The notes under the pieces were generated by a model. That model searched no databases. It was not told the DNA's origin and was given only the letters and a program-made list of their open reading frames with translations. From Linyphia triangularis (lineage: Eukaryota > Arthropoda > Arachnida > Araneae > Linyphiidae): a stretch of 64,000 nucleotides of DNA. The stretch covers positions 87,838,305 to 87,902,304 of the forward strand of contig OZ021725.1 in assembly GCA_963978545.1 (NCBI GenBank), given 5' to 3'. Both the position numbers and the translations under genes were made by a program. This document shows, one piece after another, positions 43,094 through 55,005 of the stretch; within the stretch, counting starts at the first letter, position 1, and every line of letters begins with the position of its first letter.

Positions 43094-43816
43094 GTGTGCG
43101 AGGGTTATCAATATTTCTACAAAAAATGCTATTTGTCCGGGGACTATATCGATGTGGAAGGATCCATCCTGCAGAGTGTACTCAAAGCTCAAGTTATGTC
43201 TCGAGGAATAGGTATTGGATCCGTATTCTGCACGAAATACTTTAGTGTACTGTTACGAATTTTTGCATATTTGTAAATATTTCGTAGTGCTAATTTTGTA
43301 AATAAGATTTATGTACATTTTGCATAAGGCAGTGCAATAGTTCGTTCTATCTCTGGAAGCTTCACGTATATTCAACACTCCTATATAAGCGCGGCCTGAG
43401 TTGGTTAGTAGTTAGTTGTCTCTCAACGTTCATTGTGAGAGCTGTATTCCTGACTTGAGTAGTTCTTGAGTTTTGAGTCACTGAGTTAGTTCTTGGATTT
43501 TGAGTCACTGAATTAGTTGACTGGAGATACTGAGCGAACTGTATTGCATTGTCTTTTGCGGCGATTTAGCAGTTATTGTCAAGTTTTTAACTGCTGTTTT
43601 GTGCTCTATTGAGGTGAAAAGAGCTGTATTGTGTCTACTAGAACGAGAAGTTCTGAAGCTGTAGGAGAACTGAAGAGTTATTTTGGAATAAATTTCTGCA
43701 AGTTTTGATCTGCTTTGGCTTCAAATCTTTCGAACCTGTCCACGCAACAGTACCAAAGATGTCAGCGTTGCATTGATAGGAGAAAAGGCTTTAAAAAGAT
43801 TTGAAGAATAAAAGCA
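43094..43816 (+). pseudogene. gene-end fragment split by a solo LTR, unknown family
   Basis: Before the LTR the frame reads CEGYQYFYKKCYLSGDYIDV and on to VMSRGIGIGSVFCTKYF. After the LTR, in another phase, DVSVALIGEKALKRFEE runs to a stop at about 43809. The two parts look like one C-terminal coding segment of about 75 residues interrupted by 43251-43753. An in-frame stop just upstream and the phase change suggest a relic. I do not recognise the family. Confidence 0.45.
43251..43749 (+). mobile_element. solo LTR of a second retrotransposon family
   Basis: TGTTACGAATTT ... CACGCAACA, 499 bp, with TG/CA ends, target duplication GTAC (43247-43250, 43750-43753), a TATA-like CTATATAAGCGCGG near 43381 and AATAAA near 43690. 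No internal region, so a solo LTR left by recombination. Confidence 0.85.
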
Positions 43817-45580
43817 CGTGGTTTAGGTTCCATATGAAGTTCGATGAGCTATGATAGAACTATTTTTAATGATAAAAAATAACCCGGAAGTGGAAATTTT
43901 TCGCAACAATCAACGCCGTCGGTGCGGTGAAGCAAATCCAACTAGAATAAGATGCCCTTCGTATTCGCTGGAAAGTGGGCAACACATAGAGGGCGCTATG
44001 TGACGGTTTTCGGCGCGAAATATTGTCCAATAGGAATTAAGTTTTTCTAGAATTCTTACCTTTCTTTCTATAACAACAACAAACATGACATTACAACGAA
44101 TTTATAATTTCTTCAGAAAGAATTTACGTTAAACAATGGTTCAAAATAGTATTGAAGGCAACTTTAAATTCTTAAAACTTCATTTTCATATCTTTACACT
44201 TTTTTCCCCCCTTCAAATATGTTTCGAATAGTCGAAATTCTTTCGATGTATTCTTATGTTTTAGAGTTATATTATACATTGTGCAAACAAATTCCATGTA
44301 AACGTATTTCAGTATGAACATAATGAGCAGGTTTTTCATATCCTTTCAACATAAGATCTATGCATATTAAAATAATCAACAAGAAAAATTGAAGTAATTT
44401 TAATATTATTAGTTAACAATTTGTAAAAGGTGTTTTTTTTATCGAGTCGAAATTGAAAAAAAAAAAGAGAAAATAACTGTTATGGAAGGAAAAATTATAA
44501 ACTTTTCGTTTACCATCCTCATTAGCATGATATCAAAATTTGAGGCAGAAACTGTATTATTAAAATAATAAAATTGCTTTATATTTATTATTTTATAGAA
44601 ATTTAATCTGCTATAAAAATATTCTTGTTCTGCTGAAAATAAAAAAGTAGCTTGAACAATTAAATTTTAATGTAAAAAATGTGTATATCTCTATATTTAA
44701 AAAAAAAAGAGAAGTAAGGAATCGCGTGACGCTTGTATCTCAATTTCTGGTGCAAGGATAACTGTGAAATTTTAAACATAAGTAGTTTTAAAAGAAAAAA
44801 AAAAAAATGCGGAATTTTAATTAGTTATTTTTTTTTATTTAAAAAAATTTGAGCGTAAGGGTAATTCAACGGGAACAAGTTTCCCCCCTAATCTTCTATC
44901 GGAATAAATATTTGAAATATTTACTTTTTCCATTGAAATAATTATGGTTATAATATTTGAAATCTTGTCTTGTGGATGGCATTTAAATGTCGTTGAATGA
45001 AAAAAAGTTAATTTGATGCATCATATTTTAGTGAATACTAAAACTAATTTATTTTTGCTTCTTCTCTCTTTCGGAAGGTTATTTTCCCCTCCCTAAAAGA
45101 GTGACGGAGACGTGGGGGCGAACAACAACGTCATGCATAAAATCCAAGTGGTACATCATTCAGATTCTAAAGTTTGATTAATACTTTCAACTGACTGTCT
45201 TTCGGCCAACAACTGACTTTCAGCTTTTACTTGGTTGAATAGTGAATATTGAATATTTAATTAGTTTTTTTTTATTTACAGATTTTAAAATTTTGCATTA
45301 TCTACGTATGTTCTATTTATTTTTTCCTTCCTTGGGTTCTTTTGTATTGGCAACGATCAGTTATTTTGAAATCGGCCAATCATAGACGTTGTTACAACCA
45401 ACATTAATCAGTTACAATTACGGAAGATGAATTGAACCACAACAATTTTAGTTTTTTTCTTTTCTAAATGGATTCGTTGTTGCTTTATTTGAGATGTCAA
45501 TGAATTATTTGTAAATGATAATTTTAAATGAGTATTGTGATGAATAGTAAAGTATGTATCGCTTCAATTTGATTTCGAGT
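43817..45580. other. repeat-rich spacer
   Basis: CTTCGTATTCGCTGGAAAGTG (about 43955-43975) is the inverse of text at 7049-7069. Otherwise AT-rich with no gene seen. Confidence 0.35.
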
Positions 45581-45599
45581 TGACTCGGCGCAATTACGA

Positions 45600-45880
45600 A
45601 CGGATTCATTTGTTGGTGCAATCAACAATCAACATTATAAATCTGGGTAAGTTAAAAATCTTTTTCCCATTTAGCGTTTTAGTTAATTCGCTTTCCTTGT
45701 GTATGCGTTAAAATTAAAATTTTATTTGTATTGTGCTTTTCTTTTGATTTTGTTCAAAGAAATGTCTTACCGGTATTGTGTTGTATCCCACTGTACAAGT
45801 ACTTCAATTAAAACTCCAGGCAAATTGTTTTCCACCACAAAGTGTGGTTTACTTCTGTGAAGATCACTATGTAAATAATA
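45600..45880 (+). pseudogene. THAP-domain transposase relic, two exons
   Basis: A leader ending AATCTG|GGTAAG at 45646 and an acceptor (GATTTTGTTCAAAG) before ATG 45762. The frame MSYRYCVVSHCTSTSIKTPG then KLF matches the THAP N-terminus (C-x4-C). After a short gap, VYFCEDHYVNN supplies the closing Cys-x2-His. The middle of the domain is deleted. Probably an internally deleted transposon. Confidence 0.55.
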
Positions 45881-46639
45881 CTTTAATTTTTGTAATGCTG
45901 TTTACTTCTTTGAAAATCACTTCAATTGTTTTAAATGTTTTAACACCACAATAATAAGTTTACTTACAGCTGCTCTGTAGGAACATTGATTTTTTTTTTG
46001 TAAAATTCGAAACTAAAATAATACGCCTGAACACTAATTTGTTAAAATTTATTAAAACCGCGCCACATTATGGCAGATTTTTATTATAGCATTTTTTTTT
46101 ATGATTATCTGGTGTTCCTATTCACCTCAATACATTATTAGTTTTTTTTTTTCATCCTGCAAATGTTTAAATAAGACCAGACATAAATTATAACGAGTGT
46201 TCTGATTCATCTCTTTCTGTGAGGTGAATCGGAACACCATGGATAAAACCAAAATAAATGCAGGTCATGTTTTTCCCAACATTTTTGGGTTTGATCATCA
46301 AAGACCGAAGTTTCATGGTATGTTCGTTTACGATATTATTACACCCGATTTTTACTTTTAAAGTAGAAAAAGTTTCCGTTAATTATCATAACTGTGAAAT
46401 TGTGGGTCTATTCCTAGAGTGTGTGCGCTTTTTCAGGTGATAAACTTCTAAATTTGGCAATCTTTTTTTAGCCTGTCAATATAAGAGCTGCCATATCAAA
46501 TTAGCGACATTTTGGCCTTGTCGCCAACTTTTCAGAAGCGCGCCAACCCATGCACTCAGACTCGGAATTTACGAAAGTGTGAAGTTCCGTAGTTCTTGTG
46601 GGATCTCACCAATGTGGAGGGCCTGTTATTGAGTTAATT

Positions 46640-47290
46640 CATTGATGTTTGTTCTTTAAGATTTTCAGTTTATTGATTACGCTGGAGATTTCGTTCGATT
46701 CGTTAATATTTTGAGTTTTTTGCTTAATGTGGTTTAATATTTCATTACATTGTTCTTCATTTGGCGTTTAATAATTCATTCTATTTTGTAAGTACCGAGA
46801 ATTTAAAATGAACGCTATTGTTAGCTGTGTGTTGTGTTCGTTAATTGCGCTGTTCTGATTTCTTCATTTGTTTCGCCACAGTTAAAACACAAGTTTGGAA
46901 GTCGAAACTGTTCTATAAATAATCTCAGTAGGAGGGAAGGGGAAATGCAAAATTATCTGCTAAAGGCATATAAATGGTAACAGACGTGATATTTTACACT
47001 GCTTGTTTAATTGATCGAGGATATCTGGTAAGTTCCCTGTAACTCCAATGGTTTTCCTATTTTCTGAATGTTAAATTAAATGTGTGTTCTTTAAAATTAA
47101 TAATTCATTCTACTGTTAGCTGTGTGTTTGTGTTCGTTAATTGCGCTGTTTCGATTTCTTCATTTGGTTCGCCACAAATAAAAACAAAAGTTCAGAACTT
47201 GTGCCTTTTCTATAAATGATATCAGTATTTGGGGAAGGGGGGGGGGGTATTGCAAAATTATATAGTAATGGTTAAATGCATATAAATGTT
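46640..47290. repeat. direct repeat pair, about 200 bp each
   Basis: GTTCGTTAATTGCGCTGTT, TTTCTTCATTTG and CGCCACA at about 46835-46882 recur at about 47132-47176 with their flanks. Confidence 0.6.
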
Positions 47291-47334
47291 AAAATCAAAA
47301 TTGTTAACAATATTTCAATAACATCAACAATCGA

Positions 47335-47690
47335 CGATGGGAGGCCCCGCCAACAACCCTTCGGAGATCGCGCAGCAAACCGATGTTTTGAGTATCAATG
47401 GACCTTCTCGGTTTTTTGCTAACGTTGCCAAGAAGGCAACTTGAAGGTAGAGAGACAAACCAAATGCATCAATTCACGAGTGATTCACAGTAATTGCGTT
47501 AAAAATCCCAAGCTATTCCATTTTTTTGGTGTTAACAATACGCAGCCAAGGTAGGGTGTCACTGAGCTCCTTCGCAGATCGCGCAGCGAGCAAGTTCGGG
47601 GGTGAAGCCCCCTTTAGAGATCGCGCAGTGAGCGCATTCGGGGGTTGGCGGGCGTTAATGAGCAGGGGGAGAAGCCCTCTAGTTATTGTA
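47335..47690. mobile_element. GC-rich repeat with 'GATCGCGCAG' motifs
   Basis: TCGGAGATCGCGCAGCAAAC, CGCAGATCGCGCAGCGAGC and AGAGATCGCGCAGTGAGC occur within 300 bp, with CGGGGGTTGGCGGGCGTTAA near the end. Resembles the ends at 19373 and 37858. A non-autonomous transposon by inference. Confidence 0.45.
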
Positions 47691-48311
47691 AAAGTAATAT
47701 AAATTCACATATTTTAAAAAAATATTTTATCGGCTATTTAAGAAATGTAAATATAAATTATTTTCTTTTGACGTGTTATTGTATCATATGCCCTTCCTGT
47801 CAGCGGATTGGCTGAAAAAAGGAACTGCGTAGTTTGCTGCTTTTATCAGCCAATCATACAATTTTTTATCTTTATTTTAGCGCGCTATTTTTGTTTCAAG
47901 CTATTTATCTATAACTATACCTCGGGACAACATTACTTGATCCTTGAGCACACATGCTGTAGGATGGAACCTTCCGCTTAAAGATATAGTTCAGGACAAA
48001 TCGCAGTGTTTTATGGGTAATATTGATACCCTGCGCACATAGTTTTGTATTACACTTAAATACATGTTGATGACAAAAAGAAATTAAGCCCTTTTCAGTT
48101 AAAATTTTAATTGATATTTTACTTTTCTAACCACAGATACTGTAAAAGTTTTAACGAATCGGCCTCACATCATTCCAATCAGCCAATTAGGGCGTAGTAA
48201 AACCGGTTCACACATCGTTGTAGCGTATTTAATGAGCTCTAGTAAGCCTGTTCCAATATGTTAGTCCCACGTTATCGCGATTCGTCATTGTGTATCCAGT
48301 CCCAGCTTTTG

Positions 48312-48489
48312 GTTGGTTGTTTTCAGATTATCTGGCGCCGTCAGCAATACGAGGGCTATAATGCGCCAAAACATTCGTCATTAGACAAGCCAACATACAT
48401 TTACAAACACCCATGCCTAACGCGGGACTTGAACCTGCAACCTCGTGGTCTAGAAGCTAGCACGCTAACCACTATACGGTTTGGTCGGC
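48312..48489 (-). mobile_element. tRNA-derived SINE, copy 5, with target duplication
   Basis: Flanked by GTCCCAGCTTTTG at 48299-48311 and 48490-48502. Same A box, B box and 3' end as copy 4 on the other strand. Confidence 0.93.
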
Positions 48490-48502
48490 GTCCCAGCTTT
48501 TG

Positions 48503-48876
48503 AATCCCATGCTTGGTTCGCGCACTAAAAGGTTCATCGCTACGCAAATTCATGTTCGCTTCGCTCGCTGAAAGATTCATTTCTACACAAACCTCCATTA
48601 TTAGAAGCCCTTCCTGACTTTAAAAAAAATGCCGTTATACATACCCCCCAGCCCCCAGGATCAATTATTTTTAAACCTTTTTCTGCTAATCGAAGAAATA
48701 TAATAGTACATCACCACCCATCTCGTCACAATCCCGTTCAAAAAAACCTTTTGTGCAATAGCAGTGAAAACATTTGTATCATTATGTTTGTGAAAAACAA
48801 AATTAGGAGGACAAAACTACTTATGTTTTAAGTTCAGGATACAACGCTTATTAGAAGTAACTTTGCTTACAATAAA

Positions 48877-48911
<35 letters not shown>

Positions 48912-49120
48912 ATAATTAAAAATTCTGTGGATAAAAAGCATATTGGAAGGTTAAACTACTTATGTTTAAATTTTCACAACTCCACTGAGTTTGGAATTGA
49001 CTTTGTAAAAAAAAAAAGTTTAAACATTGAAGGGCAAACTTAGAAGGCCAGATCTATTTATGTTTAAAATTTCAAAGTTCACTTTCTTTGAAGTCACAAG
49101 GAATTCAGACTTGTTTTATT
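48503..49120. mobile_element. fold-back arm fragment with poly-A tract
   Basis: AAGGTTCATCGCTACGCAAA, GCTTCGCTCGCTGAAAG, CTACTTATGTTTAAATTTTC and GAAGTCAC modules match the right arm at 8896-9587. A poly-A run lies near 48880-48909. Confidence 0.5.
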
Positions 49121-50074
49121 ATTTTATTATTTGGGAAATAAAGTTCATACAGTTTTTTTTCCAGAGTAAATTATAAGTAATGATTATTCCACTCAAAATT
49201 GAACGTAATAGTGCAGGTAAAATAATATGAAAAACCATAAAAAATCAAAATAAAAAATCTGATCCGTTGATGAAACTTGCCAAAAATGTTTCATTTGTCA
49301 AGATAATGAACTATCAAAAGAGTCTATACGATAAATAGTAATCATTGCATGCACTTAAAATGAGTTTTTTGCACAAAAGTTCAATCAAGTTTTTTTTTTT
49401 TTAAACTGAACGTTGTTACTTAATAACTGCACTCGAAATTCGTCTTTGAGATATTTCTTTTCTAATTTCAGCAGAAGATGGACCAGATGTATTTGCTGTG
49501 TAAACAGTTGCACTGCCAAGGTTTATTGTGACTTAAGATGAGACAAATTCGCGGGTAAAGTTTTTTTTTATATCTACTTCCATAGAGCAACTGGAATAAA
49601 GCCAACTAATTCGTGTCAGCTTAGGATAACACGTAACTATCAGTATAACATGTTGAGGTACTGAAATAGTACTATTACCGAATGTATTCCTTTTATTTCT
49701 ATTGAAGGATAACTACGATGGTATCTATCTGCATCTTCTCTTTAGTATTTGTTTATATTTTCAATGAAAGGAAGCTGACTGTGAACTAGTAACATTAGGT
49801 AAGTAAACTATTACTATTTAACGTCTTTGGGATCCAGTTAAGTGTAAAATCATAGGCTCCGACGGGTGAGTCACCCTTGGTGTTTGAAACTTAAAAAATA
49901 AAGTGTAGAAAGGTGGTAATATTCACAAGAAAAAAAAAGTATATTTAAGTTATTCATTTGAGCAGAAAATGCATGTTTAAATTTATTAATATATCGGTAA
50001 GAAATCCAATTGGTATTCAATTAATAAATTATCTGTGGGGATATGAAACGCTCTAAATACAGATTTAGTTATTA
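49121..50074. other. AT-rich spacer
   Basis: No gene recognised. An acceptor-like TTTCTAATTTCAG near 49471 precedes a short frame but has no partner. Confidence 0.3.
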
Positions 50075-50078
50075 ATAC

Positions 50079-50537
50079 TGTTGCACAAATTGTCTGTATA
50101 TAGTGTAAATAGTGACGTATTATTTTAAAATTCTATTGTAATTTATTTTTATCTTATTTTATTTATTAAAAGCGATTATACAGGTTAGAAAAAGGTGGCA
50201 ACACCTAAAGCAATCGAGCAATTTCGAGATGTTTCTTTTTCGATGAATTGGCTGGAAATTTCGGGATTGATCTCACGCGCCTGCTATATAAAAAGACCGG
50301 AGATCGGGAAGTTCTCAGATTGACTTCGGACTTCGATGAGAGCTGATTGCTTTGTTTACTGGAGAGAGCTTGTATAATCGCTGAATTCGAAGTTGTTCTT
50401 ACTGAAGCTTATGTTGAAGCTTGAGGGTGATTAAACTGCTGTCTGTGAATAAATTTTGTGCCTGTGAAGAGTGAATAAATCCTAGTTTTCATCTTAAAAA
50501 CTGTGCCATCATTGCCTCAGTGGAAAAATTCATAACA
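50079..50537 (+). mobile_element. solo LTR of the gypsy family at 31.5-37.4 kb, opposite orientation
   Basis: Starts TGTTGCACAAATTGTCTGT and ends GAAAAATTCATAACA, the reverse complement of the provirus LTR ends. Flanks ATAC and ATAT resemble a 4-bp target duplication. A TATA-like GCTATATAAAAAG near 50283 marks its promoter. Confidence 0.85.
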
Positions 50538-50540
50538 ATA

Positions 50541-51166
50541 TCAGGGTTCCCACGGTCATTGAAAGTCATTAAAAGTGCTTAATATTTTTGAACTTGTTTT
50601 CAAGGCCTTGAAAGTGCTTGAAAATGCTAGGAGGTGCTTAAAAGTCCTTGAAAATACTTAGAGGTCCTTAAAAGTCCTTAATTTTTATAGATGTTGTCCA
50701 ACTGCAAAATTCATAAAAATACAACTCGGACTTGCTATTCCCTCGTGACCGCCGCCGACCAAACGGTATAGTGGTTAGCGTACTAGCTTCTAGACCACGA
50801 GGTTGCGGGTTCGAGTCCCGTATTAGGCATGGGTGTTTGTAAATGTATGTTGGCTTGTCTAATGACGAATGTTTCGGCGCATTATAGCCCTCGTGTTGCT
50901 GACGGCGCCAGATAATCTGAAAACAACCAACCAACCAACCCTCGTGACCGCCACTTATCTGCACCTTACAGAAATTTTCCGACATATTTGTATTACGCAT
51001 CCACCAACTTGCAACTTTTTTGATAGAATATACTTTATTAAAAATTTTAATACAGACACGATGTCTAAAAACGAATTTTCATAGGTCCTTAAAAACCTTA
51101 ATTAGGTCCTTAAAAGTCATTGAAAAGTCATTGATTTTCATTCTGTGATTTGAGTGGAAACCCTGA
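50541..51166. mobile_element. MITE with 'TCAGGGTTCCCAC' ends, split by a SINE
   Basis: Ends TCAGGGTTCCCACGG and AGTGGAAACCCTGA are inverted repeats. Inside are many AAAGTCCTTGAAAATAC-type repeats. SINE copy 6 interrupts it. Fragments recur near 22080 and 25100. Confidence 0.7.
50754..50939 (+). mobile_element. tRNA-derived SINE, copy 6, with target duplication
   Basis: Flanked by CCTCGTGACCGCC at 50741-50753 and 50940-50952. The tail is ACAACCAACCAACCAA. Confidence 0.94.
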
Positions 51167-52765
51167 ATATATATTGCTTATACATGCATATGGGAAAGTT
51201 AAAATATATTTTGATAATGAATATATTTTAATATAAAATTTTAATTCAATGGCAATAATTTTATACCCCAGTGGTAAAGAACAATGCCTCCGTTTTTAGT
51301 AATTTTATTGGAAAGCTGATCAAGAAAGAAATAGAAAGCAGTTTAACAATCTTTTAAAAAAATCAGTTTACTGATCCAAACACTTAAAAATAAAACATTA
51401 TTCGAAACATGGAAGCAAATATTTAACTATTCACGTACCGTCGTGAAAATAAATGAAGTCATTTTGTATCTTTGTCTGTCCAGTGTATGAAGAGCATACA
51501 TTACGTCATGTCATATAATTCTTTTAAAAGAGAAGTTATAACCAAGATTAGACATCTGGTATGCTTCATCTTATCTTTGTTTTTATCTTATTATGAAAAT
51601 TGGTTACTATATTTAAAAACTGGATACATTGTAGCTTTTAATTATTACTATCATGGCTGCGAAATTTCCCAATGTCTTTTTTAAAAATAACTAATTAGAT
51701 AATTAATATTTAAAACGATTATTTAGCCCATACAGGTGGTTGATTGAATCCTGAAATTTTTATATGTAAAACGATGAATCATCTTTTGAAGATATAACTG
51801 TAACTTTCTATTTCTAACTTACGTAATCGTAACTTTATTTGCTATAAACCTGGAATCACATTTGGATTTCTACTCATTTCACTTATCACTTTTTTTAATT
51901 GGCAGATGCATGGCGCTGATTGATTTTCAATTTAATTTTACGAATTAATTAGCATACGCTTAAAAACCTATATATAATGGGAGAGCGACATTTTGTTTGC
52001 ATTTTCCCTATGACCTTCACCGTACCTAATAACATTAATCTCGATTCAAATCGAAAATTTGCAAGCCGTAATAAATTCAAAAGTTATTCATAATCTCATA
52101 TTTAATCTCGTAAGTTATTAAATAATTTATTATATGGAATACGTTATTTAATTACTTATTTACAACAAATTAAAATTATACTATTTATTTACAAGAAATG
52201 AACCGAAGCAGTCTGATTCTAAACTTAGCATTTACTATTCATTTTAAAATACAAACTATTCTAAAATTGAATCTAATTCGGGTTTGTTCGAAAATATTTA
52301 TTTTCTTAATTTTATAGACAAATTGATTTTATTAAAAAGAATACTTCATTTTTTTTTTTTAAACATAAGGTATAATTCAATTGTTTGATACATGAAACAA
52401 TTGAAAATCTTCTTAATTAAATTTGTCAAATTAGTAAATTTTTCTCAAAAACTTAAAAACTTTTAGAGTAATGTTTCAACGGAATGCTGTCTGATGCAAT
52501 GCTGTCTGACATTTAAATGCGTGCATTGGCACATTACTGTTGATGTATCTTAATTTAAAATAAAGCCTCTTTGATGCCAATTAAAGAAGTTGCATATTAA
52601 AAATAGTCTAACTGTAAAAAAAAGACGCATAAAATACTTTTTTTTATGTGGTTGGGCTATTTATTTATATTGATGAGTTGAGTTAAATTGAAACATTATT
52701 ATTTAAAAAAATGCAATTTATAATTCAGATTGAGGACATTTTCTGTAGCTAACGCAAGTTTCATT
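51167..52765. other. AT-rich spacer
   Basis: No gene or repeat recognised. Confidence 0.3.
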
Positions 52766-52769
52766 TCAG

Positions 52770-52809
52770 GTGCAGGAGGAGAGTTTATGAAGTATTGGTT
52801 GTCCATCCG
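52770..52809 (+). other. possible 5'-UTR exon upstream of the GT92 gene
   Basis: Acceptor AAGTTTCATTTCAG and donor CATCCG|GTAAAT enclose 40 bases. The donor coincides with the start of a 22-bp tandem repeat. Weak. Confidence 0.2.
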
Positions 52810-52873
52810 GTAAATAAATTTTATTCACCAGGTAAATAAATTTTATTCACCAGGTAAATAAATTTTATTCACC
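52809..52873. repeat. 22-bp tandem repeat, three copies
   Basis: GGTAAATAAATTTTATTCACC A, three times in a row. Confidence 0.9.
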
Positions 52874-52939
52874 TGTCGGTAATTTTAGCTTAATGTGTAA
52901 TGGTAATTGCCACAGCCGGTTCAAAATTAGTTTCGTATT

Positions 52940-53175
52940 TGGTGTTACAATCAGTTTTGTAGTCCGTGTCACTAACTTTCGACTGTCGATGTCACGACTG
53001 TAAAAACTGACAATAATTTTTTACAACCAGTCTCACAATCAGTTTTTAAAGTCGGTGTCACAATCAATTTTTAGAGTCAGTGTCACAATCAATTTGAACA
53101 TTCGTTGTCACAATCAGTTTTGCATTCGATGTCGCAATCACTTTGGAAAGTCTTTGTCCCAATCAGTTTTGGCAT
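52940..53175. repeat. degenerate 'GTGTCACAATCAGTTTT' tandem repeat, about 29 bp
   Basis: CAGTCTCACAATCAGTTTTT, CGGTGTCACAATCAATTTTT, CAGTGTCACAATCAATTTG, CGTTGTCACAATCAGTTTTG and CGATGTCGCAATCACTTTGG follow one another. Confidence 0.75.
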
Positions 53176-53733
53176 CTATATATAGTCACTGAAATGAGTG
53201 AAAGAGTTCAGCATTTAGATATGTTGCTATGTATTAATTATTTTATTTTTTTTGTAAAAATCTGTATCCATTTTTAGTGAGAGTGTGTGCACTAAAAAAA
53301 GGGCATGCGTAGTATACATGCCTTGCTTTGACTTAGAAGGTGTACTTTCAAGGTCATCGCCGAACTCGGAAATGAAAGAATGCATAAATTAAAGCTTTAT
53401 TTTTTAATGTCCGTCTTGGATAAATAGTTTGTATTACCAAAATGAAAAGTAATAATTCAAATATTTTTAGATGACACAGATTGACTTTTTCAAAGAAAAT
53501 ACCACACATTATTTTAATATTCTGTATAAATTCAAAAAGTAGATTATAAATACCTGATAACAAAAATATCACCAGGAATAAGATCTTCACACAAGTTTGT
53601 CTTTTCTTCACACAAGCTTTTCATTTGAATCCAATTGAGGATCCGATTTTACCATCATTTAGACTGTATGTTGTGTGCAATCGGACGCTGATGACCTTTT
53701 TATTTTTTTATAGGCATTGCCTGTCACAAAAAT

Positions 53734-55005
53734 ATGCTTCCCTTGAAACCTCATTACACGCCTAAGCAATGGGTCGCCTTCAGCAACACATTCCTCCTAC
53801 TTCTGGTAACATTCATGTGTGGACTGGTCATCTACGAAATATCCATTCTTGATCAAAGATTCGTCAGAGTTCTCGATTCATCGACGGTCGCCATCGACCT
53901 CCTTGCAGTGAAACTAGACAATTCTCATAAGACGCCATTTTGGAAGTTTATCAACGACGGCATTTCTGTTTACTCGGCCTTCTACGAAATCAACAGAGAA
54001 AATTATAAGCAGATCCTGATTGTAGGTTCTTACAGCTTCAAGGATGGAGTCCATTTCGAAGATCTTCGTTGTCTAATTGATTACGGTGAAGAGAGCGACA
54101 TCGGCATCGAACGTGTTGACTATAAAGTGGTCTCTGATTACAGGACAATTTTTCTGTATTGTCATACCAAGGGAAAAGAAGTACCAAAGAAAGTAGCTCT
54201 CATTTCGTACGCTAATACCAATCCAAAGCAATGGATGCAAGTAGAGACGATTTATTCCACGATGGAAGCGGATTCGAAATTGGCAATCTGCGTCCAACCT
54301 ATAAAGAGCAACGTCCCAGTCGAGAAAGTGGCCCAGTTAGTAGATTTTTATGAAATGGTTGGTATTGATCACTTTTATTTCTATGATTACGAAGCAACCG
54401 AAGACCTGGTAGACTTTTTTCGGTACCTTAAGGGATCTGGTCACTCCATTGATGTGCTGCAATGGAATAAGAATGTTTATTTCGGTGATGTATATGGGCC
54501 ATGGTCTGAACATGTGCAGGATTGCTTGCATAGGGCTATGTACAAGTACACCAATGTAATAACTGTTGATGTTTCAGATTTCTTTGTTCCTGAAGAAAAT
54601 GCGAAATTGTTTGAAATGCTGGGAAGTTACAAAAGATTGCACGGAATAGCGTCTAATCTGAGGTTGAAGTGTACCAATTTCTGTAAGGATCCCGATTTCC
54701 ATGTTTTTAGTGGAACATCAATTGGGAATATGTTATTCCGTGGAAACAGCATACTCTCAGATTCCAATTACATTCTTAATCCAGGATTAACAGCTGGTAT
54801 CATATTCAAAGGCTCCTTTACTACAACTATCGAGGAAAAGTTGGCCGAAAATCTACCTGAAATCTATGGCATAGTTCATCGTTACCGAAAATATTGCGAC
54901 ACAACTGTTACTTGGGACTCTTCAATGTCCAACTATAGTAAAGTTTTAGAAAAGTCTGTGCTTTTCGAAAAGTATAAGCTAGTAACAAGAGGTATCACCA
55001 CATAA
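53734..55005 (+). CDS. GT92 family glycosyltransferase, type II membrane protein
   Basis: A 423-residue frame in one coding exon, the only long intact gene here. Residues about 13-35 (WVAFSNTFLLLLVTFMCGLV) form a signal anchor, so the catalytic part should lie in the Golgi lumen. From about residue 185 the GT92 (formerly DUF23) fold is seen: ICVQPIKSN, then LVDFYEMVGIDHFYFYDYEA, CLHRAMYKYTNVITVDVSDF and IVHRYRKYC near the C-terminus. The metal-binding acidic motif is D279-V-S-D282 followed by FFVP, where family members more often read DxDEFIVP. Characterised members add beta-1,4-galactose to core-fucosylated N-glycans in worms; the substrate here is unknown. An acceptor (TTTTTTTATAG) at 53703-53713 lies 20 bases before the ATG, so a 5'-UTR intron is likely. 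Intact length and clean frame argue that it is functional. Confidence 0.9.
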   Translation: MLPLKPHYTPKQWVAFSNTFLLLLVTFMCGLVIYEISILDQRFVRVLDSSTVAIDLLAVKLDNSHKTPFWKFINDGISVYSAFYEINRENYKQILIVGSYSFKDGVHFEDLRCLIDYGEESDIGIERVDYKVVSDYRTIFLYCHTKGKEVPKKVALISYANTNPKQWMQVETIYSTMEADSKLAICVQPIKSNVPVEKVAQLVDFYEMVGIDHFYFYDYEATEDLVDFFRYLKGSGHSIDVLQWNKNVYFGDVYGPWSEHVQDCLHRAMYKYTNVITVDVSDFFVPEENAKLFEMLGSYKRLHGIASNLRLKCTNFCKDPDFHVFSGTSIGNMLFRGNSILSDSNYILNPGLTAGIIFKGSFTTTIEEKLAENLPEIYGIVHRYRKYCDTTVTWDSSMSNYSKVLEKSVLFEKYKLVTRGITT

